A stretch of DNA of 64,000 bases from Helicobacter himalayensis (GCF_001602095.1 NZ_CP014991.1:1302001-1366000); one strand, 5' to 3'; shown: positions 7,764-17,953, numbered from the stretch's first letter. Notes: generated by a model not told the origin, from the sequence alone. Translations and numbers: made by a program.

Positions 7764-9202
7764 AATATGTCCTTTGGTGAGTTTTGGTTTGATTGATTTT
7801 CTAACGCATAGCGTTTGAAAAGCTCGCCGCGCTCTTTGTAAGAGCTAAATTGGTCTAAACTTGCAGCAGCTGGGCTTAAAAGTGCCACATAATCCGTTGT
7901 ATGCAAAAGCTTGATTGCATCAATAGCAGTTTTTAGATTCTCACAATTTTGCGCGCTTAAATTGTATGCGTGCGCAAGCTCGCAGATTTTTTGTGCATTA
8001 CTTCCGATAGCAAAGATTTTTATAGCGCACTGAGATGTATCACTTTTGCGGGAGTGAAGTTCGCTTTTCTTTATTTTGTGCTTGGATTCTATTTTTTGCA
8101 TAGTGGTAAAAAGCGGGGTTAAATCCGCGCCTTTATCATCACCGCCTAAAATAAGCAAGATTTGAGAATCTTGATAGCGCAAAAGTGCTTGGATGGTCGC
8201 ATCGACATTTGTGCCCTTGCTATCATCTACCCACAAGCGATTTTGAGTATCTCTAAATTCCTCAATCCTATGTGCACCGATTTTAAAGCGATTTAACACT
8301 TCGATTTCCCCACTATCACAAAGCAAACGCGCCACACCAAAAGCAATGAGAGAATCTAGCAAAAATGGCTCGCTAAAGCGTAAAGATTCTATCTTCACAC
8401 CAAACGCGCGCGCCAAATCTTTAGAATCTTTATAATAATACGCCCTGCCTTGATAGTTTTTGCATAGCTTATGCGCACACAACTCCTTTGGCAAAATCGC
8501 AAAACTTTGAGAATCCATACGCGCTAAAGGGCTTAATTTATCGCTAATGTAATTTTCAAAACTCCCATGCCATGTGATATGATCCTCACTTAAGGGCAAA
8601 AGTGCATACACCTTTGGCACGGCGATATGCGTGTAATGCAAGGCAAAAGAGCTGGTTTCTAAAATCCAAATAGGCGCTTTATTTTCATACAGCGCGCAAA
8701 GTGGCGTTCCAATATTTCCCCCGCTTTGCGCACCCAAATGTGATAAAAGCGCGGTTGTCATTTGCGTAGTCGTGGTTTTACCATTCGTTCCGCTAATCCA
8801 CGCATTTGCGGGTATTTGCGCTTGTGAAAGTTTATGCTCTCGCATTAAAAGCGCGTAGAAAAAATCATACTCACTTAAAAGCGCGCGCTCCTTTTTTGCG
8901 TGCAAAATAAGGGGATTAAGTGGCGCAATGCCCGGTGAAGTAAGAAAAAAAGAATCTAGCTCCTGTAAGTTTGGGAGGGTGAGAATCTTATGAAAAATTT
9001 CATCTGCAATAGATTCCCGCGTGCTTTGTGACGTGCAATCTTGCAAATGAGAATCTTGTGGCATAGGAAGCAGCTCATTACCAAATATATCGTTTTGTGC
9101 ATGCGTAAATTTTAGATCATAGATTCGTAGCTTTTTGCCAAGCGCGTTCAAAAACGCCACAATCGGCTTTGTGGTAACGCCTAGCCCAAGTATTGTAATC
9201 AT
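7760..9202 (-). CDS. murD: UDP-N-acetylmuramoyl-L-alanine--D-glutamate ligase MurD
   Basis: Cytoplasmic Mur ligase adding D-Glu to UDP-MurNAc-L-Ala in peptidoglycan synthesis. The N-terminal ITILGLGVTT is the Rossmann-like UDP site. The central domain has the ATP loop SGTNGKTTTTQM, and the C-terminal domain has VDDSKGTNVDA and LILGGDDKGADL. I chose the ATG at 9202 because AAAGGTG stands seven bases upstream; an ATG ten codons earlier has no ribosome site. Residues near 365-395 are a low-complexity basic/serine stretch not typical of MurD. The gene follows mraY and overlaps the flippase gene by four bases. Confidence 0.95.
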   Translation of the reverse strand: MITILGLGVTTKPIVAFLNALGKKLRIYDLKFTHAQNDIFGNELLPMPQDSHLQDCTSQSTRESIADEIFHKILTLPNLQELDSFFLTSPGIAPLNPLILHAKKERALLSEYDFFYALLMREHKLSQAQIPANAWISGTNGKTTTTQMTTALLSHLGAQSGGNIGTPLCALYENKAPIWILETSSFALHYTHIAVPKVYALLPLSEDHITWHGSFENYISDKLSPLARMDSQSFAILPKELCAHKLCKNYQGRAYYYKDSKDLARAFGVKIESLRFSEPFLLDSLIAFGVARLLCDSGEIEVLNRFKIGAHRIEEFRDTQNRLWVDDSKGTNVDATIQALLRYQDSQILLILGGDDKGADLTPLFTTMQKIESKHKIKKSELHSRKSDTSQCAIKIFAIGSNAQKICELAHAYNLSAQNCENLKTAIDAIKLLHTTDYVALLSPAAASLDQFSSYKERGELFKRYALENQSNQNSPKDIL

Positions 9203-9245
9203 TTTGCGCACCTTTTTTGTGTTTTTTTGCATTGTGTTTGAGAAT

Positions 9246-10337
9246 CTAGCGGACTTTGAGCGTCAAAAGCGCGATAATATTTGCTAATAGCGAGATAATC
9301 CAAAAGCGCACGATGATTTTATTCTCCGCCCAACCTTTTTTTTCAAAATGATGGTGGATTGGCGCCATAAGGAAAATGCGCTTGTTGCGGTATTTGTAGC
9401 TACCAACTTGAAGCATCACAGAAAGCGTTTCAAACACAAAAACAATGCCTATCAAAATAAGTAGCACCTCATTGCTTGAGACAATCGCCATATATGCGAT
9501 AAATCCACCAATCGCAAGACTCCCACTATCACCCATAAAAACTTCCGCCGGGTGGCAGTTATACCACAAAAAGCCAAAAAGTGCGCCCATAAGCGCACAA
9601 CTCACCACCACAAGTTCCCCACTATTTGCTAAACGCGGATAATACAAATACGAGGAAAGTCCGATATGCCCGCCAATATACACAAACACACTTAGAGAAA
9701 TAAGCGCAAAAATACTCGGCGCGCTCACAAGCCCATCAAGCCCATCGGTAAGATTCACAGCATTTGCAGTGGCGACAAACACAAGCACCCAAAACAAAAG
9801 CGCGAGAATTGGAATCTTCAGCCCAAAAATATCAAAGCACGCTAGAGAATCCATATCAAAAAGTGGCTCTTTCATAAATGGCACATACAATTCACTTCCC
9901 TTGCCAATCTGCACGAGGACAAACGCAAAAACAAAGCTAAAAGCTAAAAGCAACGTCATTTTGACTTTAGCACTCATTCCAGCATTTGAATGCAAAGAGA
10001 TTTTCATATAATCATCTCTTCCGCCAATAAAGCTAAATCCAAGCAACACCGCAAGCCCTAGCAACGCAAAAGCATTACTTATATCCATACAAAAAAGGCT
10101 CGCTACAATCGTGCAAAACACAAACACCATACCGCCCATTGTTGGCGTGTTTTTCTTGCCCTCGTGCGGGATAAAGGCAGAAATAGGCTGATTTGCCTTC
10201 TTTGCGCGCGCCCACTTGATAAAATAAGGCATCAATACTAGACATAAAACAAAAGAAAGAAAAAACGCAACGCCCGCTCGGAAAGTGATATATTGAAATA
10301 AATTAATGTGTAGCAGCGCGTGAAACCAATATAGCAT
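9246..10337 (-). CDS. mraY: Phospho-N-acetylmuramoyl-pentapeptide transferase MraY
   Basis: Inner-membrane enzyme making lipid I from UDP-MurNAc-pentapeptide and undecaprenyl phosphate. About ten hydrophobic segments are visible, with [31 protein letters not shown] and [12 protein letters not shown], the last being a MraY-specific cytoplasmic loop. The ATG at 10337 follows GGAGGT by five bases; an upstream start fourteen codons earlier is not supported. First gene of the mraY-murD-flippase unit, divergent from gpmI. Confidence 0.96.
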   Translation of the reverse strand: MLYWFHALLHINLFQYITFRAGVAFFLSFVLCLVLMPYFIKWARAKKANQPISAFIPHEGKKNTPTMGGMVFVFCTIVASLFCMDISNAFALLGLAVLLGFSFIGGRDDYMKISLHSNAGMSAKVKMTLLLAFSFVFAFVLVQIGKGSELYVPFMKEPLFDMDSLACFDIFGLKIPILALLFWVLVFVATANAVNLTDGLDGLVSAPSIFALISLSVFVYIGGHIGLSSYLYYPRLANSGELVVVSCALMGALFGFLWYNCHPAEVFMGDSGSLAIGGFIAYMAIVSSNEVLLILIGIVFVFETLSVMLQVGSYKYRNKRIFLMAPIHHHFEKKGWAENKIIVRFWIISLLANIIALLTLKVR

Positions 10338-10446
10338 AGCCACCTCCAAAGATTTACAAGCACAAAATTTTACGAGCAAAAGAAGCGGGATTGTATCGCT
10401 AAATTTGTAAAACTTTGCTAAATTTCAGTGCTTGCTTTTATCTGCA

Positions 10447-10452
10447 TAAAAT
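10447..10452 (+). promoter_or_regulatory. Candidate -10 box of gpmI
   Basis: TAAAAT about 30 bases before the gpmI start codon, in the 140-bp gap between the divergent mraY and gpmI. Confidence 0.35.
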
Positions 10453-10480
10453 TATTTAGCAAAATTTGCGGAGGATAGAA

Positions 10481-11974
10481 ATGGGTAAAAAAGCGCTACT
10501 TGTGATAACTGATGGAATCGGCTTTAGTGAAAAAACTACTTATAACGCATTTTTTCACGCAAAAAAGCCAACTTATGATTATTTGCTAAAAAATGTGCCT
10601 TATGCGATGATACATACCTATGGCTTGAGTGTTGGCTTGCCAGAAGAGCAAATGGGAAATTCAGAAGTAGGGCATATGTGTATCGGAAGCGGACGCGTGC
10701 TGTATCAGGATTTGGTAAAAATCTCGCTTGCATTGCAAAATAATGAGCTCGATTCTAATCCAGCACTTCAAAGCGTATTTGATAAAAGTCAAACTATTCA
10801 TCTTTGTGGGCTTTGTAGCGATGGGGGCGTGCATTCGCACCTTTCACACTTACTAGGTTTGGCGCAATTATGCGTGAAAAAAGGCAAAAAAGTGTGGCTG
10901 CATTTAATCACTGATGGGCGCGATGTGCTACCCCAAAGTGCGTTAAAATACTTAGAAGAAGTAGAGAATCTTTGCAAAAATACGCCTAATGGCAGTGTGA
11001 AAATCGCTACGATTAATGGGAGATTCTACGCAATGGATAGAGATAAGCGCTGGGAGCGCGTGGAGAGGGCTTATGACGTGATAATGAGTGCGCAAAATCT
11101 CCAAACTTGCACCCCAAAAGAGTATATAAACGCGCAGTATGAAAAAGGCATTTTTGATGAGTTTATTGAGCCTGCAAGCTTTAATAAGTATGAGGGAATG
11201 CAAGAAAATGATGGATTTATTTTTGTAAATTTTAGGTCTGATAGGGCAAGAGAAATTGTAGAATCTTTGGGGAATGAAAGCTTTGAGGGCTTTGCGCGCA
11301 AAAAATATGTAAAGCTTCACATTGCCACAATGTGCGAGTATGACGCCACTTTCACCTTTCCAATTATGTTTCCAAAAGAAAAAATTAAAAATACACTTGC
11401 AGAAGTTGTCTCAAAGGCAAATATGCGCCAGCTTCACACCGCAGAGACAGAGAAATATGCGCATGTAACTTTTTTCTTAAATGGTGGAAAGGAAGAGGAA
11501 TTTGAGGGTGAAAAGCGCGTGCTTATCCCCTCACCAAAGGTGAAAACTTATGATGAATCGCCTCAAATGAGCGCGCCGGAAGTGTGCGATGTGGTGCTAG
11601 GAGCGATGAATGAGGGTTATGAATTTATTGTGGTAAATTTCGCAAATGGCGATATGATAGGGCACACGGGGAATTTTGATGCTGGGATAAGAGCCGTGGA
11701 GGCTGTGGATAAGGAGCTAGGCAGGATTTTAGAATCTGCGCGCAAAAATGATTATAGCGTGGTGATTACAAGCGATCACGGGAATTGTGAAGAGATGAAA
11801 GACGCACAGGGCAATACGCTCACAAATCACACCGTGGGCGATGTGTGGTGCTTCGTGCTTGATAAAGATGTTAAAGAAGTGCAAAAAGAAGGCGGCTTGA
11901 ATAATATCGCCCCTACGATTTTAAAATTACTGGGCTTACCAAAGCCACAAGAAATGGATAACGCGCTTTTTTAA
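10481..11974 (+). CDS. gpmI: 2,3-bisphosphoglycerate-independent phosphoglycerate mutase
   Basis: Cytoplasmic glycolysis/gluconeogenesis enzyme interconverting 3- and 2-phosphoglycerate with two metal ions. The start shows [11 protein letters not shown] with the metal-binding Asp; the catalytic Ser is in [11 protein letters not shown]; later metal ligands appear in [12 protein letters not shown] and [12 protein letters not shown]. The 497 residues are the normal length for the family. The ATG at 10481 follows GGAGG by six bases. Transcribed alone, with no close gene downstream. Confidence 0.96.
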   Translation: MGKKALLVITDGIGFSEKTTYNAFFHAKKPTYDYLLKNVPYAMIHTYGLSVGLPEEQMGNSEVGHMCIGSGRVLYQDLVKISLALQNNELDSNPALQSVFDKSQTIHLCGLCSDGGVHSHLSHLLGLAQLCVKKGKKVWLHLITDGRDVLPQSALKYLEEVENLCKNTPNGSVKIATINGRFYAMDRDKRWERVERAYDVIMSAQNLQTCTPKEYINAQYEKGIFDEFIEPASFNKYEGMQENDGFIFVNFRSDRAREIVESLGNESFEGFARKKYVKLHIATMCEYDATFTFPIMFPKEKIKNTLAEVVSKANMRQLHTAETEKYAHVTFFLNGGKEEEFEGEKRVLIPSPKVKTYDESPQMSAPEVCDVVLGAMNEGYEFIVVNFANGDMIGHTGNFDAGIRAVEAVDKELGRILESARKNDYSVVITSDHGNCEEMKDAQGNTLTNHTVGDVWCFVLDKDVKEVQKEGGLNNIAPTILKLLGLPKPQEMDNALF

Positions 11975-12019
11975 TCCCCTTTTCAAAATGCCATTCTCTT
12001 TATGTTTTCCGCTGGGACA

Positions 12020-12085
12020 CTCGGCGCTTTTTTGGTTGATGAGAAACTAAGATTCTTCGCTATGCTCAGAACGACAAGGACTTGT
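12020..12085. repeat. Degenerate dispersed repeat downstream of gpmI
   Basis: Contains GATTCTTCGCTATGCTCAGAACGACAA, given here only by its ends GATTCTTCGC and AGAACGACAA. It is a diverged copy of the second dispersed repeat family, preceded by a worn piece of the first family (GGGACACTCGGCGC and TTTTGGTTGATGAG). Nothing else is seen in the gap. Confidence 0.6.
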
Positions 12086-12132
12086 TTTACAGATTTTTGA
12101 ATTTAGCCCATCACAAAACGCCCTAATTATTG

Positions 12133-12138
12133 TATAAT
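12133..12138 (+). promoter_or_regulatory. -10 box of the MFS symporter gene
   Basis: Perfect TATAAT, with a TG just before it, about 50 bases upstream of the start codon. Confidence 0.6.
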
Positions 12139-12189
12139 CCAAACCTTTTCACTCACAAAATCACAAATTATTTAAGGAGATTTTTCATT

Positions 12190-13452
12190 ATGGCACGCTT
12201 AAAAAATGAAGAAGTGAAAGTGCTTTCCCTTAGCTCACTTGGGGGAATGCTTGAATTTTACGATTTTATTATTTTTGTGTTTTTTACCGGCGTTATTGGG
12301 GTGCTTTTTTTCCCTTCAGATAGCACTTTCTGGCAAGATATTAGCGCTTATAGCACCTTTGCGGCGGGGTATTTTGCAAGACCACTTGGTGGGATTATTA
12401 TGGCGCATTTTGGCGATAGAAATGGGCGTAAAAATATGTTTATGCTTTCCATTTTGCTTATGGTTATCCCAACTTTTGCGCTAGGTTTTATGCCCACTTT
12501 TGAAGAAATTGGCGTGCTTGCGCCCATAGCTTTGATTGTGATTAGAATCTTGCAAGGCATTGCCATTGGCGGGGAATTGCCCGGAGCGTGGGTGTTTGTA
12601 TGCGAGCACAGCGAACGCAGAGTGCTTGGTTCAACGATGGGTATTTTCACAAGTGCAGTGGTTTCAGGGATTTTGCTAGGAAGCATTGTAACACTCTTTG
12701 TGCATATGAATTTTAGCCCGGCGGAAATCAAAGAATACGCGTGGCGCATTCCATTTATTTTGGGCGGGGTTTTTGGAATTATTTCAATTTTCTTGCGTAG
12801 ATATTTGAGTGAAACACCGGTGTTTAAGGAAATGCAAGCGTTGCAACAAACGCAAAAAATGCCCATTAAAGAGGTGGTGAAATCACATAAAGTAGGTGTT
12901 GGATTCTCATTCTTAAGCACTTGGATTTTGACTGGTTGTGTCGTTATTAGCGTGCTTTTGACGCCTAATCTTTTAGCACAAAAATTTGAAATTGATGCGA
13001 TTTCAAAAATCGTCTATCAAATCATCGCAATCTTTTTCTTAGCCTCTGGAAACGCGCTAGGTGGGATTTTAAGCGATAGAATCGGCTTAAAAAATGCAAG
13101 CCTGCTTTTTGGTGGCTCGCTCATGCTTTTTGCCTGCCTCTTTTATGGCTCAATCGTGCAAGGCGTGCATTTTGACCTAGTTTTGCTCTTTTATTATTTG
13201 ATGGCACTAAGCGCTGGAGTTATGGTTTTCACGCCCTTAATCCTTGTAGATAGCTTCCCTGCGCCCATTCGATACAGCGGGATTTCATTTGCATACAATA
13301 TTTCTTATGCTATTTTTGGTGGTTTGACGCCGATTTTTTTCGCCTTTGTCAAAGATGAATATCCTTTCTGCTTAGGCTTGTATATGATGTTTTTAGGGCT
13401 TTTAAGCATTGTGCTAGCGGTGGCGTTTGTGAAAAGATTCAAACAGGTTTAA
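12190..13452 (+). CDS. MFS metabolite:proton symporter (ProP/KgtP type)
   Basis: Twelve-segment inner-membrane carrier of about 420 residues. The first helix GGMLEFYDFIIFVFF and the loop ARPLGGIIMAHFGDRNGRKNMFM are hallmarks of the metabolite:H+ symporter family, which includes ProP (proline/betaine), KgtP (2-oxoglutarate) and ShiA. A second MFS loop is seen as LGGILSDRIGLKNA. The nearest H. pylori relative I recall is HP0936, annotated as a proline/betaine transporter; the substrate here is not certain. I start at ATG 12190, after AAGGAG; the earlier in-frame codons are untranslated leader containing the promoter. The lipoprotein gene follows after nine bases. Confidence 0.85.
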   Translation: MARLKNEEVKVLSLSSLGGMLEFYDFIIFVFFTGVIGVLFFPSDSTFWQDISAYSTFAAGYFARPLGGIIMAHFGDRNGRKNMFMLSILLMVIPTFALGFMPTFEEIGVLAPIALIVIRILQGIAIGGELPGAWVFVCEHSERRVLGSTMGIFTSAVVSGILLGSIVTLFVHMNFSPAEIKEYAWRIPFILGGVFGIISIFLRRYLSETPVFKEMQALQQTQKMPIKEVVKSHKVGVGFSFLSTWILTGCVVISVLLTPNLLAQKFEIDAISKIVYQIIAIFFLASGNALGGILSDRIGLKNASLLFGGSLMLFACLFYGSIVQGVHFDLVLLFYYLMALSAGVMVFTPLILVDSFPAPIRYSGISFAYNISYAIFGGLTPIFFAFVKDEYPFCLGLYMMFLGLLSIVLAVAFVKRFKQV

Positions 13453-13461
13453 GGCTCAAAT

Positions 13462-14154
13462 TTGCGTAAGATTCTCATTTTTGCGCTTATGTGCGTGTTT
13501 TTGGGCTGTGAGTTTGAAGACAAATACGCCAAAAAAGCGCAAATGCACGAGATTCAAAGCACGCCATTTGTAAGCATTTATACCGATAACATCGCGCAAG
13601 CAAAAATTTATGACGCATTCTTAAAGCGCACGCCTAGCAAGCCTTTGCAATCCCTATCGCGGGGCATTCCAGAGGAATTTAAAATCACACTCAAAGACAA
13701 TGAACAATACACAGACTTGCAAAGCTTTAGCCTACGCACATTTGACAAAACGCACTCCGCGCTTAGGATACGCACACAGCGCGTGCTTTTAGAATCTTTT
13801 CTAACTGATAAGGAGCGCAGGGATTTTTTGCAATTGCCAAAAATCTCTTTAGTAGCGCTAGATACCATCACCACAAAGCGCGCGCAAATACACGACAAAG
13901 ACACAGGAGAGGTGCAAATAAGCAAACATATCACAACAAGTTCAGCGCAATTTTTTGGCTGCTTTTTACTAAATTCTAAACCTCTTATAGAAAATAAAAA
14001 ACTCACAAGACGCGTGCAAGCAAAAGCCCAAAACTTCTTTTCACGTTATGAGTTTGGCGCGCCGGATATGGAAATTACACTTTTTAAAATCTCAAGCAAA
14101 GATTGCCAATCTGATGAAGTAAAGGTATTTCTTTTTCGCACATTTGGGGGTTAA
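13462..14154 (+). CDS. Putative lipoprotein of unknown function
   Basis: Not recognised beyond its export signal. The N-terminus MRKILIFALMCVFLGCEF is a short basic plus hydrophobic signal with the lipobox FLGC, so Cys16 is probably lipidated and the mature 215-residue protein anchored on the periplasmic side. No membrane helix or enzyme motif was found in the rest; it is basic and polar. The TTG start has AAGG seven bases upstream, and the gene begins nine bases after the symporter stop, suggesting co-transcription. Confidence 0.7.
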   Translation: MRKILIFALMCVFLGCEFEDKYAKKAQMHEIQSTPFVSIYTDNIAQAKIYDAFLKRTPSKPLQSLSRGIPEEFKITLKDNEQYTDLQSFSLRTFDKTHSALRIRTQRVLLESFLTDKERRDFLQLPKISLVALDTITTKRAQIHDKDTGEVQISKHITTSSAQFFGCFLLNSKPLIENKKLTRRVQAKAQNFFSRYEFGAPDMEITLFKISSKDCQSDEVKVFLFRTFGG

Positions 14155-14285
14155 GGAATGTATCTTTTTGCTTAATAAAATTTGCAGATTCTGTAATGCT
14201 GTTTCCAAATCCCCCACCAAACACACAACAAAGAATCCAACCCAAACCTGCTACAATTAGCCCTCAAAAAAATTTAGGAGAAGCA

Positions 14286-15140
14286 ATGCTTGCAACACAT
14301 TTTAAAAAAATTGGCACACTCTATCGCAAAATAAGAATTGAATTTCACACAATCTACAATTTTTTTGACCAGCAACTTATCTACGCCGCTTCGCTAAGCT
14401 TTTATAGCATTTTTGCGCTTATCCCGCTGTTGCTTATTTTTTTCTCAATCCTGCTTAATATCCCGCAGTTTCACGCCCAAGTCCAAGACCTCAAAGAAAC
14501 AATTCTTTCAAATATGCTTCCTACGCATACTGATATGCTTTCTCAATACCTTGACACCTTTTTAGAAAACTCCACAAAACTCGGCGTGATGGGGATTGTC
14601 TCTGTGCTTATCACTTCAATTTTATTCTTTCGTAACTTTGAATACGTCGCGGCAAAAATGTTTAACTCTAAGCCAAAAAATTTCCTAGATTCCCTCGTGG
14701 TGTATTGGACGATGATAACGCTTTTCCCCATCTCACTAGCCCTTTCTGTGTATTTTAGTTCAGAGGTGCAAAAGACGCTTAAAGGCGTGGCAGATTTGAG
14801 CCTGCTTTTTGATTGGCTGCCTTATGTTATCACTTGGTCGATGTTTTTGCTCCTTTTTAAAATCTCGGCAAACAAGCCCTTAAATCTTTTAGCGCTTGTT
14901 TGTTCTAGCCTTGGGACGACGATTGTGTGGCTTATCACAAAATGGGGCTTTGTGTATTATATTTTTTACAATGAAACTTACAAAAGCATTTATGGGCAAA
15001 TTTCGATTTTGCTTTTTTTGATGACTTGGATTTATGTCTCTTGGGTGATTATATTATGCGGAATGCGCGTATGCGAGGGATTGATGAGTAATTTTGGTAA
15101 GAAAATCGAGCAAACCTTTGGCTTTAAAAGTATGGTCTAG
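14286..15140 (+). CDS. YihY/BrkB family inner-membrane protein
   Basis: About six membrane segments. The family region ASLSFYSIFALIPLLLIFFS lies near residue 35, and later segments include VYYIFYNETYKSIYGQ and LLFLMTWIYVSWVIILCG, typical of the YihY (formerly called RNase BN) family. The biochemical role of the family is not settled; the old ribonuclease assignment was wrong for E. coli YihY. The ATG at 14286 follows TAGGAGAAGCA; the ninety preceding in-frame bases are taken as leader. About 285 residues, normal length. Confidence 0.85.
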   Translation: MLATHFKKIGTLYRKIRIEFHTIYNFFDQQLIYAASLSFYSIFALIPLLLIFFSILLNIPQFHAQVQDLKETILSNMLPTHTDMLSQYLDTFLENSTKLGVMGIVSVLITSILFFRNFEYVAAKMFNSKPKNFLDSLVVYWTMITLFPISLALSVYFSSEVQKTLKGVADLSLLFDWLPYVITWSMFLLLFKISANKPLNLLALVCSSLGTTIVWLITKWGFVYYIFYNETYKSIYGQISILLFLMTWIYVSWVIILCGMRVCEGLMSNFGKKIEQTFGFKSMV

Positions 15141-15219
15141 CTCCTTAAACAAGTGCCATACTTTCCAAAATAGCAATAAGACAAGCACAAAAAATAATAA
15201 TTGATTTAAAAATATTTGC

Positions 15220-16929
15220 TTAATGCGTGAAATCGCCTCCTCTTAATGGCTCACCAAAGTGCAAATCGCGTGTCGCCTTGCACCCTAAAATCTCGCTATA
15301 ACTTTTTGGGTGCAAGCCACCCTCTATGTTTGGGCGCAAGATTTTAATATTTTGATGCGTTAAAATCGCGCCTTTTTTAATCTCTTCACTCACCCAAATT
15401 CCACGTGCAAACTCCCTGCCTTTTTTTGGCGCATTAGAATCCACCCCATTTCCTAACGCACAAAATGTCTCATCAATAACCTTGCTTAGCTCTGTAAATC
15501 CGCGTGCATCAAGACTAAAGCTACTATCCGCACTCTGCAAGCTTTTATCCAAAATAAAATGCTTTTCAATCACACTCGCGCCCAAACTCGTCGCAATGCA
15601 CGCACAAAGTGTATCTAGCGTGTGGTCAGATAAACCAAACTTCACGCCAAATTTTTCTTTAATCCTTGGCATTTGCGCTAGATTCATAGAATCTAGCGGG
15701 GCAGGATAACTACTCACACAATGCAAAAGCGTAATATCATACGCGCCATACTTGTAGCACACTTCTAATGCGAGTGCGATTTCTTCATCATTTGCAATGC
15801 CACTTGATAAAATCACAGGTTTCTTACACCGCGCCACCTCAGCGATAAGCTCCAAATCTAGCACCTCAAAACTCGCAATTTTATACATTGGGCAATCAAG
15901 GGATTCTAAAAACTCCACACCTTTTGGTGAAAATGGCGAGCTAAAAACAAGCAATCCTAGCTCTTTTCCTAGCTTAAAAAGCTCCTTATGCCACTCCCAA
16001 GGTGTTTGCGCCTCTTTGTATAAATCATACAAATATCGCCCTTCCCACGGCGAGCCTTTGATTTGAAAATATTTATTTTTTGCATTCAAAGTAAGGCAAT
16101 CAGGCGTGTAAGTTTGCAATTTCACCGCCTTTGCGCCACTTTTGGCAATGGCTTGAAAAGAATCTTTTGCCACTTCCAAACTTCCACTATGATTTGCACT
16201 TAGTTCTGCTACAAGTAAGGGCTTTTGAGGGATTTTAGATTCACATAAAGAGATTTTTGGGATATTTGCTTGTAGCATACAAACGCTCGCCATAGATTCC
16301 CGCAGTATAAGGGATTTTCGCATAATATCCACATCAAAGCTTTGAGAATCTCTACATAAAAAATCCTTCAAAACACCGCTTAACTCATAGCCATTGCGCA
16401 AATAAAATACCCTTGCTTTAGAGTTTTTGCTCATTACTTCTAAAAAAAGCGCGTGCAAGTTGAAACCACTTAGCGCGATTTTTTCTAGCATTTTGAGAAT
16501 CTTTGCACCTTTTTTAGCAAGTGTGGATTCAAAAATATTTGCATAGATTCCCACATACGCGTGCTTGTGCGTGAGATTAAGCCGACTAAGCGAACCCACA
16601 CCTAAAAATTTTAGAGAATCTAATGGCGGGACGCTTTGGGTATTTTCATCTTTTAAAAGCAAAGGAGATTGAGAAAAAACGCGCGCAAGATTTTCTAATG
16701 TGGCTAAGGATTCTGCAGAATCCACAAGCTCAAAAAACGCCCAATATTTCGCGCTTGCATTGTTATGCAAACCTTGCACAAAATCAAAATGCCCCTGCTC
16801 TGAAATATGACTAGAATACATAAATTGCGCGATTTCTGGCGCATTACGTAGGGCTAAAATCTTTAAAAGCCACTCTTTATTTAACGCACAAAAATCAATC
16901 GCAAAAAAATGCGTACATTGATAATTCAC
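15220..16929 (-). CDS. pseI: Fused PseH acetyltransferase - PseI pseudaminic acid synthase
   Basis: Residues 1-210 form a GNAT acetyltransferase like PseH (N-terminus with LRNAPEIAQFMYSS, then VMSKNSKARVFYLRNGYE), which acetylates the 4-amino group of UDP-4-amino-4,6-dideoxy-AltNAc. Residues from about 225 are a NeuB-type synthase like PseI: LLVAELSANHSGSLE, KAVKLQTYTPD, FSSPFS, SDHTLD, a catalytic EKHFILDK, and a C-terminal SAF antifreeze-like domain (LRPNIEGG). Together they catalyse the acetylation and the phosphoenolpyruvate condensation steps of pseudaminic acid synthesis. In H. pylori the two are separate, distant genes. I prefer GTG 16929 (AAGGGG upstream); GTG 16950 is possible. The gene lies last in flgH-pseF-pseG-pseHI. 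Confidence 0.9.
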   Translation of the reverse strand: MNYQCTHFFAIDFCALNKEWLLKILALRNAPEIAQFMYSSHISEQGHFDFVQGLHNNASAKYWAFFELVDSAESLATLENLARVFSQSPLLLKDENTQSVPPLDSLKFLGVGSLSRLNLTHKHAYVGIYANIFESTLAKKGAKILKMLEKIALSGFNLHALFLEVMSKNSKARVFYLRNGYELSGVLKDFLCRDSQSFDVDIMRKSLILRESMASVCMLQANIPKISLCESKIPQKPLLVAELSANHSGSLEVAKDSFQAIAKSGAKAVKLQTYTPDCLTLNAKNKYFQIKGSPWEGRYLYDLYKEAQTPWEWHKELFKLGKELGLLVFSSPFSPKGVEFLESLDCPMYKIASFEVLDLELIAEVARCKKPVILSSGIANDEEIALALEVCYKYGAYDITLLHCVSSYPAPLDSMNLAQMPRIKEKFGVKFGLSDHTLDTLCACIATSLGASVIEKHFILDKSLQSADSSFSLDARGFTELSKVIDETFCALGNGVDSNAPKKGREFARGIWVSEEIKKGAILTHQNIKILRPNIEGGLHPKSYSEILGCKATRDLHFGEPLRGGDFTH

Positions 16930-16950
16930 CTTTTCCCCTTGCTCGCACAC

Positions 16951-17943
16951 TTACAGCGCAAAAATTTGTTGCAATAACCATGGAAGCTTATCGCCAATTT
17001 TTAGCGCGCTTAAAATCGCCTGAGATTCCTTGCGCCATTGATAGCTTGCAAAATCTAGCAATATTGGGATTTCTCCCAAACTCTTTGCGCGTAAAAATGC
17101 ACCAAGTGCTTCAAACTGCTCTATTTGAAAATACTGATTAGGCGCAGATTCTATCATAATGCAAGGAAGCGCACACTGCGCTAGCTCGATAAGCGTTCCA
17201 CCACCGGCACTTATGGCAATATCGCAAGTTTGCATAAGCGCACTAAAATCGCTCGGGGTTAGATTGCGATAAACCTTAAGATTGTGCGCTTGCGGAATTG
17301 TGTGCGGATAAAAATTCCCCAATACCAAATGAAGCGTGGGCGTGTGCGCAAGATTTTCTGTGGTTGGCGCAAGCGAAGTAAAATGAGCATTTAAAAGTTC
17401 CACACTTTGCGCGCTAAAGTTTTGCAAATCCGCGCCACCAAAGCAAAGCAAGATATTTTTAATCTCTTTTTTGCATTCAAAATTTGACGTGAAAAATTCA
17501 AACGTTGGCGCATATTCAATACCGCAAAAATAGCGCACTTTTTGCTCCTTGCTTAAGTTTTTATAAAGTTTATGTGCGTTTAGCGCGCCATTTAGCACAA
17601 ACGCACATTTTGGATACACACTGCGATTGGTATCATCAAGACAGAGCAACGCTTTTGGCGCAAAAGAGAGCAAAGCACTAAAATGCGCACGCGTGAAGAA
17701 ATAGCTATCAACAATAAGATTTGCACCCTTAAAATCCACGTGTGAGGGGAGATTCTGCAAATTTTTATGTGTATTTGGCAAAAAATAAATTTGTGCTGAC
17801 GCGCAAGGGGCAAGGGAATTTGCAAGGGGTTTTGTAAGAGAATCTAGCAATCTTGCGATTTTTTTACATCGCATTTTATGTCCTAAACCCGCATTTTCTC
17901 CGCTATCATAGAGAAAATAAAAACTCTGTATCGCCTCACTCAT
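16951..17943 (-). CDS. pseG: UDP-2,4-diacetamido-2,4,6-trideoxy-beta-L-altropyranose hydrolase PseG
   Basis: Releases UDP from the nucleotide sugar to give free 2,4-diacetamido-2,4,6-trideoxy-L-altrose, the substrate of PseI. It is a GT-B-like fold of about 330 residues. The phosphate-binding start GENAGLGHKMRC has the catalytic His; LLCLDDTNR and ILLCFGGAD follow; and AISAGGGTLIELAQCALPCIMIE is the UDP-binding C-terminal part. The ATG at 17943 lies eleven bases after the pseF stop; an earlier TTG inside pseF is less likely. The sugar is needed for flagellin glycosylation. Confidence 0.92.
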   Translation of the reverse strand: MSEAIQSFYFLYDSGENAGLGHKMRCKKIARLLDSLTKPLANSLAPCASAQIYFLPNTHKNLQNLPSHVDFKGANLIVDSYFFTRAHFSALLSFAPKALLCLDDTNRSVYPKCAFVLNGALNAHKLYKNLSKEQKVRYFCGIEYAPTFEFFTSNFECKKEIKNILLCFGGADLQNFSAQSVELLNAHFTSLAPTTENLAHTPTLHLVLGNFYPHTIPQAHNLKVYRNLTPSDFSALMQTCDIAISAGGGTLIELAQCALPCIMIESAPNQYFQIEQFEALGAFLRAKSLGEIPILLDFASYQWRKESQAILSALKIGDKLPWLLQQIFAL

Positions 17944-17953
17944 AAAACTAACT

